Assembly: GCA_017469325.1 (NCBI GenBank)
Contig: JAFUGO010000164.1
Span: 1 to 8,604 of the forward strand
DNA length: 8,604 nucleotides
Direction: 5' to 3'
Source: Mogibacterium sp.
Lineage (GTDB): Bacteria > Bacillota_A > Clostridia > Peptostreptococcales > Anaerovoracaceae
Numbering within the stretch: position 1 is the stretch's first letter; each line of letters starts with the position of its first letter. Below are positions 1 to 5,727 of this stretch, piece after piece. A program made the position numbers and the translations under genes. The notes under the pieces are model-generated. The model made no database searches and was not told the DNA's origin. It worked only from the letters and a program-made list of their open reading frames with translations.

Positions 1-223
1 TTACATCTGCTGCTATATCATCAACGCTTGCGTAGTTTCCCTGGCATCTTGCCACTACTGACTCCGTGATGCAGATGACGTCTTTGTCTCTGATATCGAA
101 TCCGTCGTCCGAAGCAGCTGCTTCAAGCACGCTGTCAACTACTGCAGCGGCGAGGTCGTCGCCTTCACGGAATATAGGGCATCTTATGCCGCGCGATACT
201 GTCCCAATTCTTCTTTCGCTCAT
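1..223 (-). CDS. Coenzyme F420-0:L-glutamate ligase-like protein (CofE-like), N-terminal fragment
   Basis: Seen: the first 74 codons of a gene that runs off the left edge. The protein begins MSERRIGTVSRGIRCPIF, followed by GDDLAAAVVDSVLEAA and then DKDVICITESVVARCQGNY. This matches the N-terminal pattern (a basic start, 'GDDL', 'ITESVVAR.QGN') of the CofE-like F420-0:gamma-glutamyl ligase family (PF01996) found in Clostridia. In methanogens and actinobacteria CofE adds glutamate to F420-0. Most Clostridia do not make F420, so the true substrate here is unknown. The start at 223 has GGAG 6 nt upstream (230-233). An in-frame ATG at 235 is less likely because its Shine-Dalgarno would sit almost on the codon. 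The gene lies 70 bp downstream of the beta-helix acyltransferase on the same strand; whether it shares that transcript is unclear, and no convincing promoter was found in the gap. The C-terminal two thirds, with most of the catalytic residues, are outside the window. Confidence 0.75.
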   Translation of the reverse strand, partial: MSERRIGTVSRGIRCPIFREGDDLAAAVVDSVLEAAASDDGFDIRDKDVICITESVVARCQGNYASVDDIAADV

Positions 224-293
224 TATTTTCTCCATTCTCCTGACATTAACCAATTAAAACTACGCTGTTATTGTACCACTAATCGCTCTATTA

Positions 294-953
294 TTACAGC
301 TTCTCTGATATCTCTCCGCTGTTTTTCCAGATGCTGTTCTCCGGTACTACGCCTCTGACGCAGCTTGTTGGGTATACATTCGAATTGCGTCCGATCACCG
401 TGCCCGGGTTGAGGACTGCATTGCAGCCTACTTCAACATGGTCACCGAGCATAGCTCCGAATTTCTTGATCCCTGTCTCGATCTTCTCTGTGCCGTTCTT
501 TACCACGACCAGCTGTTTGTCGGCCTTCACGTTCGATGTGATGGAACCGGCGCCCATGTGGCTGTAATGGCCGAGGATGGAATCTCCAACGTAGTTATAG
601 TGTGGAGTCTGGACATGATCGAAGAGGATCACGTTCTTGAGCTCAACGGAGTTTCCGACAACGCAGTCAGCTCCGACAAGCGCGGATCCTCTTACGAAAG
701 CGCAGTGTCTGACTTCCGTATTCGGTCCGATGATGCATGGTGCTCCGAGGTATGCCGAAGGGAATACCTTTGCGGTCTTGTGCACCCATACATTTTCACT
801 CACCTCTTCATACTCCTCAGGATCCAGTGTCGGCCCGAGCTGAAGGATGAAGTCCTTGATGCCCTTAAGGGCTTCCCACGGATACGTAAACTGCGAGAGA
901 TAATCTTTCGCAAGTGTATGATCGAGGTCATATAAATCATTAATAGTATACAT
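294..953 (-). CDS. Left-handed beta-helix acyltransferase, GlmU C-terminal-domain-like (probable sugar-phosphate N-acetyltransferase)
   Basis: Seen: 219 residues. A helical N-terminal part (1-50) is followed by hexapeptide-repeat sequence (about 55-205) typical of the left-handed beta-helix fold, for example IIGPNTEV, LVGADCVVG and VEVGCNAVLNPGTVIG. Residues 118-136 (HYNYVGDSILGHYSHMGAG) resemble the acetyltransferase active-site stretch of GlmU ('HLTYLGDAEIGDNVNIGAG'), with H118 and Y121 at the positions of catalytic His363 and Tyr366 of the E. coli enzyme. There is no nucleotidyltransferase (Rossmann) domain, so the frequent database label 'UDP-GlcNAc pyrophosphorylase' cannot describe this chain alone. 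Inference: lying 74 bp downstream of glmM, it may acetylate glucosamine-1-phosphate. The start at 953 is preferred because AAGGA lies 6 nt upstream (960-964); an in-frame ATG at 968 has no ribosome binding site. A 15-bp hairpin precedes the ribosome binding site. The fold is near certain, the substrate is not. Confidence 0.85.
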   Translation of the reverse strand: MYTINDLYDLDHTLAKDYLSQFTYPWEALKGIKDFILQLGPTLDPEEYEEVSENVWVHKTAKVFPSAYLGAPCIIGPNTEVRHCAFVRGSALVGADCVVGNSVELKNVILFDHVQTPHYNYVGDSILGHYSHMGAGSITSNVKADKQLVVVKNGTEKIETGIKKFGAMLGDHVEVGCNAVLNPGTVIGRNSNVYPTSCVRGVVPENSIWKNSGEISEKL

Positions 954-969
954 ATTGTTTCCTTTCATT

Positions 970-1015
970 CAGGCGGCGCGAAAGCGCGCCCGGAAGGGAC
1001 CTTTCGCGCCGCCTG
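970..1015 (-). repeat. 15-bp perfect-stem hairpin between glmM and the beta-helix acyltransferase
   Basis: Seen: the arm at 970-984 (caggcggcgcgaaag) is the exact reverse complement of 1001-1015, with a 16-nt loop. The stem is very GC-rich. No T-run follows on either strand, so this is not a canonical intrinsic terminator. On the transcribed (minus) strand the stem ends 4 nt before the Shine-Dalgarno of the downstream gene. Possible roles are a processing or stability element in the operon mRNA, or a member of a dispersed palindromic repeat; the sequence alone does not decide. Confidence 0.8.
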
Positions 1016-1027
1016 CTGTATGCAAAA

Positions 1028-2377
1028 TTAGTCTACAAGATGCCCTTTTGCACGGATCACATCGATGATCTGATCGACGTACTTCTCGCACTCTTCTTCG
1101 GACGGTGCCTCTGCCATAACTCTTACCACAGGCTCTGTGCCCGATTCGCGGAGCAGTGTGCGGCCCTTGTCGCCGAGAGCCTTCTTTGCAGCTGCATCTG
1201 CCGCCAGAACGTCAGGGTCGCTCATGCACTCTTCTTTGCTCTTGACTCTTACGTTCTTAAGCACCTGAGGATAGAATACGACCGGCGCTGCCAGTTCGCT
1301 CATCTTCTTTTTCTTTGCCAGCATTGCCTCCATCAGCTTGAGGGATGTGAGGATGCCGTCACCTGTTGTAGCATACTTAGTGAATATGATGTGTCCGCTC
1401 TGCTCTCCGCCGATACGGTGGCCATTCTGGACCATATTCTCGTATACGTACTTGTCGCCGACCTTTGTCTGCTCGTACTCGATCCCGGCTGCGTCGAGAG
1501 CCTTGTAGAGACCGAAGTTGGACATGACTGTTGTAACGACCTTGTTGTTCAGTAGCTTGCCGCGTTCCTTCATGTAGAGTCCGTAGATGTAAAGGATGTG
1601 GTCGCCTGTAACGACATTGCCCTTCTCGTCTACGCAGAGGCATCTGTCAGCATCGCCGTCATAAGCGAATCCGACATCGAGGCCCTTGTCTACTACGAAC
1701 TTCTGCAGATGCTCGATATGAGTCGAACCGCAGTTGGTGTTGATATTGTAGCCGTCCGGCTCATCGTTCATGACATATGTCTTTGCTCCGAGCGCATCGA
1801 ATACGCCCTTTGCGAGCTGCCATGCCGCGCCGTTGGCAACATCGAGTCCGACCTTGACATCCTTGAAGCTGAACTTGGACATCGAGATCAGATATCCGAC
1901 GTAACGGTTACGTCCGGATACATAGTCTACCGTACGGCCGATCTCATCACGCTCTGCCATAGGGACTTCCATCTCTCCGTCGAGGTATGCCTCGATCTTG
2001 AGCAGGGTCTCCTCGTCCATCTTCTCACCGTTGTTGTTGACGATCTTGATACCGTTATCATAGTACGGATTGTGGGAAGCAGAGATCATGATGCCGCAGT
2101 CAAAATCATCGACTCTTGCGATATAGGATACCGAAGGAGTTGTTGTTACGTGCATGATATAAGCGTCAGCTCCGGAAGCCATAAGGCCCGTGCAGAGCGC
2201 GTACTCAAACATGTAGCTTGATCTTCTTGTGTCCTTGCCGATAACAACCTTTGCCTTGCGGTCAAGTCTCTTGCCGTAATACCAGCCCAGATAGCGGCCG
2301 ATCTTGATGGCGTGGTCAAATGTAAGGTTCTTGTTGGCTTCGCCGCGGAAGCCGTCTGTTCCGAAATACTTACCCAT
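1028..2377 (-). CDS. glmM: Phosphoglucosamine mutase GlmM
   Basis: GlmM interconverts glucosamine-6-phosphate and glucosamine-1-phosphate in the cytoplasm, the second step of UDP-GlcNAc synthesis for peptidoglycan. Seen: 449 residues, the usual length. It starts MGKYFGTDGFRG; ISASHNPYYDNG (98-109) carries the phosphoserine Ser101; DGDADR (240-245) is the metal-binding loop; GGEQSGH (323-329) is the sugar-binding loop; RESGTEPVVRV (410-420) is the phosphate-binding loop. The start at 2377 has GGAGG 8 nt upstream (2386-2390). An in-frame GTG at 2437 would add 20 residues encoded inside a hairpin and is rejected. Known: in Firmicutes GlmM binds CdaA and lowers c-di-AMP synthesis, and glmM usually follows cdaA-cdaR directly. 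Here it is separated from cdaR by nagB and an opposite-strand gene pair, and it probably shares the nagB transcript. Confidence 0.97.
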   Translation of the reverse strand: MGKYFGTDGFRGEANKNLTFDHAIKIGRYLGWYYGKRLDRKAKVVIGKDTRRSSYMFEYALCTGLMASGADAYIMHVTTTPSVSYIARVDDFDCGIMISASHNPYYDNGIKIVNNNGEKMDEETLLKIEAYLDGEMEVPMAERDEIGRTVDYVSGRNRYVGYLISMSKFSFKDVKVGLDVANGAAWQLAKGVFDALGAKTYVMNDEPDGYNINTNCGSTHIEHLQKFVVDKGLDVGFAYDGDADRCLCVDEKGNVVTGDHILYIYGLYMKERGKLLNNKVVTTVMSNFGLYKALDAAGIEYEQTKVGDKYVYENMVQNGHRIGGEQSGHIIFTKYATTGDGILTSLKLMEAMLAKKKKMSELAAPVVFYPQVLKNVRVKSKEECMSDPDVLAADAAAKKALGDKGRTLLRESGTEPVVRVMAEAPSEEECEKYVDQIIDVIRAKGHLVD

Positions 2378-2396
2378 TAGTAAAGCCTCCTTAAAG

Positions 2397-2469
2397 GCGG
2401 CGCATCTCGTCGCAAAATTTCCTCCCGTCGCTGTCACGCTCCGACGGACAATTTTGCTGCGTGCGCCGC
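2397..2469 (-). repeat. Nested imperfect palindrome in the nagB-glmM gap
   Basis: Seen: three nested complementary arm pairs: gcggcgca (2397-2404) with tgcgccgc (2462-2469); gcaaaatt (2412-2419) with aattttgc (2450-2457); ccgtcg (2425-2430) with cgacgg (2442-2447). Together they fold about 73 nt of the 102-nt gap into one long interrupted hairpin. There is no terminal T-run. In the mRNA the outer stem ends 4 nt before the extended glmM Shine-Dalgarno (2386-2392), the same spacing as the hairpin at 970-1015. That hairpin also has the GGCGGCGC/GCGCCGCC core and has a GCAAAATT next to it. It is not a glmS-type ribozyme: I see no such core, and the downstream gene is glmM. Confidence 0.75.
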
Positions 2470-2479
2470 TAATAACATT

Positions 2480-3271
2480 TTATAATCTCTGATCTCTCTC
2501 GATATCGAGGAAGTACTTGTATGTGTCTACTGTCAGCTCGCCGCAGGCTTCCTCATCGCATGCGATGATCGCGCCGTTGTGCATCTGAAGAGCGCTGCAG
2601 GTCCACTTCTGGCTTACTCCGCCTTCAACTACGGCAGCCATAGCTCTTGCCTTGTTGTGACCGCTGATAAGAACGAGAACTTCCTTAGCGTCAGTAACAG
2701 TGCCGATACCTACCGACAGAGCCTGAGCCGGAACAGCCTCCGGATCATTTCCGAAGAATCTCGAGTTTACGATTCTTGTATCAGTTGTGAGGTCTCTGAG
2801 TCCTGTGCGGGATGTGAGCGATGTGAAAGGCTCGTTGAAAGCAAGGTGTCCGTCAACACCGATTCCACCCATAAAGAGGTCGATGCCGCCGTAGCTTGCG
2901 ATCTTCTCTTCATATCTTGCGCACTCGCCTTCAGGATCGTCTGTCATTCCGTTGAGGATGTTGATGTTTGCTGGTTCCATGTCTACGAGATGATCAAAGA
3001 AATTGTCGTGCATGAAGTACCAGTAGCTCTGGTCATGCTCGTGAGGGAGTCCGAGATACTCGTCCATATTGAATGTAACAACGTTCTTGAACGAAACCTC
3101 TCCGGCTTTGTTCTTCTCGATGAGGTTCTTGTAAACACCGATCGGCGAAGAACCTGTAGGCAGGCCGAGAACGAACGGTCTGTCTTCTTTATGTGAATTG
3201 ATCTTGTCTGCGATATAATCTGCAGCCCATTTGCACATTTTTTCATAATCGTCCTGGATAACTACTCTCAT
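2480..3271 (-). CDS. nagB: Glucosamine-6-phosphate deaminase NagB
   Basis: NagB converts glucosamine-6-phosphate to fructose-6-phosphate plus ammonia, reversibly, linking amino-sugar catabolism to glycolysis. Seen: 263 residues, close to the 266 of the E. coli enzyme. Landmarks are the phosphate-binding LGLPTGSSP (35-43); FNMDEYLGL (67-75) with catalytic Asp70 and neighbouring Glu71; GGIGVDGHLAFNEP (135-148) with Asp140, His142 and Glu147, matching Asp141/His143/Glu148 of E. coli; and SRTGLRDLT (154-162). The start at 3271 has AAGGAG 10 nt upstream (3282-3287). It is the first gene of the nagB-glmM-acyltransferase block, with its own probable promoter at 3315-3343. Beside glmM it can drain, or with high ammonia supply, the GlcN-6-P that feeds cell-wall synthesis. 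No glmS is present in the window. Confidence 0.97.
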   Translation of the reverse strand: MRVVIQDDYEKMCKWAADYIADKINSHKEDRPFVLGLPTGSSPIGVYKNLIEKNKAGEVSFKNVVTFNMDEYLGLPHEHDQSYWYFMHDNFFDHLVDMEPANINILNGMTDDPEGECARYEEKIASYGGIDLFMGGIGVDGHLAFNEPFTSLTSRTGLRDLTTDTRIVNSRFFGNDPEAVPAQALSVGIGTVTDAKEVLVLISGHNKARAMAAVVEGGVSQKWTCSALQMHNGAIIACDEEACGELTVDTYKYFLDIERDQRL

Positions 3272-3314
3272 GGTATTATGGCTCCTTTCGTACCCAATAA
3301 TTAATTCCGAAGCT

Positions 3315-3343
3315 ATTTTAGCATTGGTAAAACAGCAGGTAAA
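3315..3343 (-). promoter_or_regulatory. Probable nagB promoter (extended -10)
   Basis: Seen on the minus strand: TTTACC (3343-3338) as a weak -35, a 17-nt spacer, and TAAAAT (3320-3315) preceded by TG one base upstream (TGcTAAAAT), an extended -10. Transcription would begin near 3308, giving a leader of about 37 nt with the nagB Shine-Dalgarno. It is back to back with the cassette promoter at 3363-3391, so the two could influence each other. Found by eye only. Confidence 0.5.
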
Positions 3344-3362
3344 TGCGAAACAGGCAATTCTT

Positions 3363-3391
3363 TTGAATTTATACTCCTACAGGAGTATAAT
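3363..3391 (+). promoter_or_regulatory. Promoter of the DUF3990-Xre cassette
   Basis: Seen: TTGAAT (3363-3368), a 17-nt spacer, and a perfect TATAAT (3386-3391). The expected transcription start is about 3396-3400, only 5-9 nt before the ATG at 3405, so the first gene would have an extremely short leader. An 18-bp palindrome fills the spacer and overlaps the -10, as expected for an autorepressed toxin-antitoxin promoter. Confidence 0.75.
3371..3388. promoter_or_regulatory. Palindromic operator (probable Xre-protein binding site)
   Basis: Seen: ATACTCCT-AC-AGGAGTAT, a perfect 8-bp inverted repeat with a 2-bp centre. It lies between the -35 and -10 boxes and overlaps the first three bases of the -10, so a bound dimer would block RNA polymerase. 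Inference: the ligand is the helix-turn-helix protein encoded at 4051-4788. The embedded AGGAG is too far from the ATG (19 nt) to serve as its ribosome binding site. Confidence 0.7.
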
Positions 3392-3404
3392 ACGGATCGG
3401 GAAT

Positions 3405-4067
3405 ATGAACAGGACGATTTATCACGGAACATCTCATATAATCCGCTCGCCTAAATTCGGCACCGGCCGGCAGTACAACGACTTCGGCCTGGGTTTTTAT
3501 TGCAGCGAATCACCGCAGTTTGCTGCCGAGTGGGCAGTGGACCGCGAGCTCAACGGATTCGTGTCGGCATACAGTCTGAACTATGACGGGCTTCGCATAA
3601 TAAACCTTTGCGGTCCCCAGTACAACCCTCTTCACTGGCTCAGCCTTCTGTTCAACTTCCGCGAATTCGATATGTCTTCGGACTCAGCCCACCGGGCAAG
3701 AGAATACATAAACAAACGCTTCAGCGTGGACTTTCAGGGATGCGACTGCATCATAGGATGGCGTGCAGACAACAGGTGTTTCATGTTCGCCCAGAACTTT
3801 CTTGATGGAAAGCTTTCCTATCAGCTGCTTAAGCATGCCCTTGTTTCTGACGATTCCAACAGGCAGTTTGTGCTGAAGAGCAACCGCGCATTCGACCGGA
3901 TCAGTTTTGCGGGTTACGAGGCTGCGCTCAGCAAAGACGCCTACCCTCAGAAGCGCGCACGCGAACTCAGGTCCATAAGAAGCCTGTCCGGATCCGGCAG
4001 CCGCGAAGGTCTGTATATAAGAGATCTGATCGAACAGGAGGTCAGCCCGTATGACTCACGTCTATGA
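3405..4067 (+). CDS. DUF3990-family putative ADP-ribosyltransferase (toxin candidate)
   Basis: Seen: 220 residues. IYHGTSHII (5-13), DFGLGFYCS (26-34), QFAAEWA (38-44), CIIGWRADNRCFMFAQNFL (115-133) and RQFVLKSNRAF (153-163) follow the DUF3990 pattern (PF13151). The early Tyr-His-Gly-Thr and the Gly-Phe-Tyr block parallel the His and Tyr motifs of PARP/diphtheria-toxin-type ADP-ribosyltransferases. Q154, in a strand-like QFVLKS, could take the place of the catalytic Glu, giving an H7-Y32-Q154 triad (inference). No signal peptide or membrane segment, so it should act in the cytoplasm. Start: residue 5 already begins the conserved core, so the ATG at 3405 is chosen. The longer reading from 3270 lies upstream of the promoter. 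The ribosome binding site is weak, and the stop overlaps the next gene by 17 nt. The pairing with an Xre protein suggests the toxin of a toxin-antitoxin module; its target is unknown. Confidence 0.8.
   Translation: MNRTIYHGTSHIIRSPKFGTGRQYNDFGLGFYCSESPQFAAEWAVDRELNGFVSAYSLNYDGLRIINLCGPQYNPLHWLSLLFNFREFDMSSDSAHRAREYINKRFSVDFQGCDCIIGWRADNRCFMFAQNFLDGKLSYQLLKHALVSDDSNRQFVLKSNRAFDRISFAGYEAALSKDAYPQKRARELRSIRSLSGSGSREGLYIRDLIEQEVSPYDSRL
4036..4042 (+). promoter_or_regulatory. Strong ribosome binding site of the Xre-domain gene
   Basis: AGGAGGT lies 8 nt before the ATG at 4051, inside the coding sequence of the upstream gene. It fixes the start and contrasts with the poor initiation region of the first gene. 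Such a difference would favour making more of the second protein (the presumed antitoxin) from the shared mRNA. Confidence 0.8.
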
Positions 4068-4788
4068 TGAAGCGTTGAGGGAAAGGGCCTGCGATACTCT
4101 CGGCCGAATGCTCGACTTTGCCGTTCACAGCCTCAGGCAGGATGCGGCATCCATGATGGACCTTTTTATAGCTTCGGGACTTGCGGGCCGCTTTGAGAGA
4201 GGTGACATAAATCTCATAGCCGGGATGTCCGGGATCGAGCTCGCATATGAAGTGCTCGAAAAAAGCGGCCTGTCCTACGAGAGGACAAGTCCGAGACACA
4301 CGGCAAGCCTGAGCGCCGAATACTGGTGCGGCTGCACACTTGCGACTGTCCAGTGGGAACTCGGCTGCAGCTTCTGTACCATAATGATTTCTTTTTCGGT
4401 GCCCGGTTTCGTATCGGATTACGGGAAAAAGCGTCTGGAGCTTCTTGACGCCCTTCCTCTCGATATCAGCAATATGGAACGGACCGCTCTTTTAAAACGA
4501 TTCGGAAGCGACTACGCAGCTGAGGCAGCCCGCTCGTTCTCGGATGTCCTGAGCGCAGGCAGCAGCATAGCGGACACCGCGGATACCCGCCTGAAAAAAG
4601 AGCGCATAAAAAACGGCCTCAGCCAGAGTCAGCTGGCCGAGGCAAGCGGTGTTCCTTTAAGGACCCTTCAGCAGTATGAGCAGCGCCAGAAGGACATCAA
4701 CAAAGCGCGTTCGGAATATATCATATCTCTCTCCCGCATCCTGGGATGCGATCCTTCATCTCTGACAGAACTCCGCAGGGACTACTGA
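4051..4788 (+). CDS. Xre-type helix-turn-helix protein with unassigned N-terminal domain (antitoxin candidate)
   Basis: Seen: 245 residues. The C-terminal region (about 179-240) is a Cro/C1-type helix-turn-helix: RLKKERIKNGLSQSQLAEAS, then GVPLRTLQQYEQRQKDINKA. The N-terminal domain (about 1-160) is mostly helical with a conserved-looking core, RFERGDINLIAGMSGIELAYEVLE (47-70) and SAEYWCGC...WELGCSFC (88-109). I recognise this as a type found in Clostridia next to DUF3990 proteins, but cannot give it a firm family name. Inference: the N-terminal domain neutralises the DUF3990 protein and the C-terminal domain binds the palindrome at 3371-3388 to repress the operon. C93, C95, C106 and C109 form a CxC-x10-CxxC cluster that could bind metal. 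The start is set by AGGAGGT 8 nt upstream. Its 3' end overlaps the convergent cdaR stop by 7 bp. Confidence 0.8.
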   Translation: MTHVYDEALRERACDTLGRMLDFAVHSLRQDAASMMDLFIASGLAGRFERGDINLIAGMSGIELAYEVLEKSGLSYERTSPRHTASLSAEYWCGCTLATVQWELGCSFCTIMISFSVPGFVSDYGKKRLELLDALPLDISNMERTALLKRFGSDYAAEAARSFSDVLSAGSSIADTADTRLKKERIKNGLSQSQLAEASGVPLRTLQQYEQRQKDINKARSEYIISLSRILGCDPSSLTELRRDY

Positions 4789-5726
4789 TCGTCATTATCT
4801 TCTTTCTTCTCAGTGACTGTTACTTTGATCACAGGCATGTCTGCGTCATCGACAAAGACACCGTCCGGGAGCTCAAGCTCCAGCGGGATCTCGGAGTTCT
4901 CGTAGATATAGGTGATATCGGTTTCTTTTGCCTTTATCCCGGTGACGAGCTCCATCGCGTCTTTTCTGCCCTTGACTGTGATCGTGTCAGGTACTGTATA
5001 TGTGCGGCTGTAAGAATCATCCGATTCATCTTTTACAGGCACAGTGAGATCCACGCTCTTTGTTGATCCGGATGCCGCTCTGAATGATACGGTTTCAGGA
5101 TCTATGAACACATTGATGACCTCGTTGTTCTCTGAGTCGAGAGCCACAAGTCTTGCAGTAAGAAGCCTGCGCTTACTTCCTATCTCTTTAGGGTCGATCA
5201 CGGCCGCGATGCGATCTATCTGATCGAGCTTGTCCTCTGTGGCTATCACGTCGGCCGTCTCTACAGACGCGTCTGTTATGATAGGCACTTCGTCCTCTCC
5301 GGCCTCATCGTTATACTCGAACGAGATCGGCCTTGTCTCACTCGTAGCACTCTCTATCTCAAGAGTCACGGTCTTGAGAGAGACATCCTGCACGGTCGTT
5401 CCGTCAGGTGCTGTCACATCGAGTGCCACTACGTCTTCGCCGGATGACAGATTGCTTACATCCGCTGTTACGAATATGTTCTCTGCGCTGATGCTTCCGG
5501 TGTCGACTCTCTTCTGCTGGAGCGTAACATTTACTGTATCATGATTGGCTCCGGACACAGCATAACCCCTGTTGGCCAGTGTGACCAGACCCGAATAGGT
5601 AATAGGCACATCGTTGTAGGTGACTTCTGTCATAGGCTTGTAATTGATCACTACAAAAGCCCAGGAGCCGATGGCCACCAGTACTGCGATCACTATATTG
5701 AAGACCTTACGACCTTCCGATGTCAC
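4782..5726 (-). CDS. cdaR: YbbR-domain protein CdaR, regulator of c-di-AMP synthase
   Basis: CdaR is a membrane-anchored extracytoplasmic protein that contacts CdaA and modulates c-di-AMP production. Seen: 314 residues, with a single N-terminal membrane segment (about 9-27, FNIVIAVLVAIGSWAFVVI) and then three beta-rich YbbR-like repeats (about 33-125, 126-212 and 213-305). Each shows the typical 'V.V..P..V.V.G' flavour, for example IKVTVTEK near the end. The C-terminus is acidic (KKEDNDDQ). Some homologues carry a different number of repeats. The start is GTG at 5726, one base after the cdaA stop, with AGGAGGT (5734-5740) inside the cdaA coding end, so translation is probably coupled to cdaA. 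The stop at 4782-4784 overlaps the 3' end of the opposite-strand Xre gene. glmM, the usual next gene, is displaced. Confidence 0.93.
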   Translation of the reverse strand: MTSEGRKVFNIVIAVLVAIGSWAFVVINYKPMTEVTYNDVPITYSGLVTLANRGYAVSGANHDTVNVTLQQKRVDTGSISAENIFVTADVSNLSSGEDVVALDVTAPDGTTVQDVSLKTVTLEIESATSETRPISFEYNDEAGEDEVPIITDASVETADVIATEDKLDQIDRIAAVIDPKEIGSKRRLLTARLVALDSENNEVINVFIDPETVSFRAASGSTKSVDLTVPVKDESDDSYSRTYTVPDTITVKGRKDAMELVTGIKAKETDITYIYENSEIPLELELPDGVFVDDADMPVIKVTVTEKKEDNDDQ

Positions 5727-5727
5727 C

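Noticed and set aside
970..1015. Intrinsic terminator after glmM
   Set aside because: The stem is strong but no U-tract follows on either strand, and the next gene continues in the same direction with its ribosome binding site directly after the stem.
1598..2221. Long open frame on the plus strand opposite glmM (207 codons)
   Set aside because: It is the shadow of glmM coding sequence. There is no family resemblance and no ribosome binding site, and glmM is unmistakable on the other strand.
2378..2437. In-frame extension of glmM to a GTG at 2437
   Set aside because: The added 20 residues are encoded within the intergenic palindrome. GlmM proteins start at MGKYFGTDGFRG, and the ATG at 2377 has a strong GGAGG at 8 nt.
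2397..2469. glmS-type ribozyme or other metabolite riboswitch before glmM
   Set aside because: No known riboswitch core could be recognised. The element is a simple nested palindrome, and the downstream gene is glmM rather than glmS.
2579..3196. Long open frame on the plus strand opposite nagB (205 codons)
   Set aside because: It is a shadow of nagB, which is fully conserved on the minus strand. The antisense product resembles nothing recognisable.
3270..3404. Upstream extension of the DUF3990 gene to an ATG at 3270
   Set aside because: It would run through the palindrome and the -10 box, and would overlap the nagB start. The family core begins right after the Met at 3405.
3272..4800. Transposon or integron ends around the toxin-antitoxin-like cassette
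   Set aside because: No terminal inverted repeats, target duplications or recombinase gene could be seen at either boundary.
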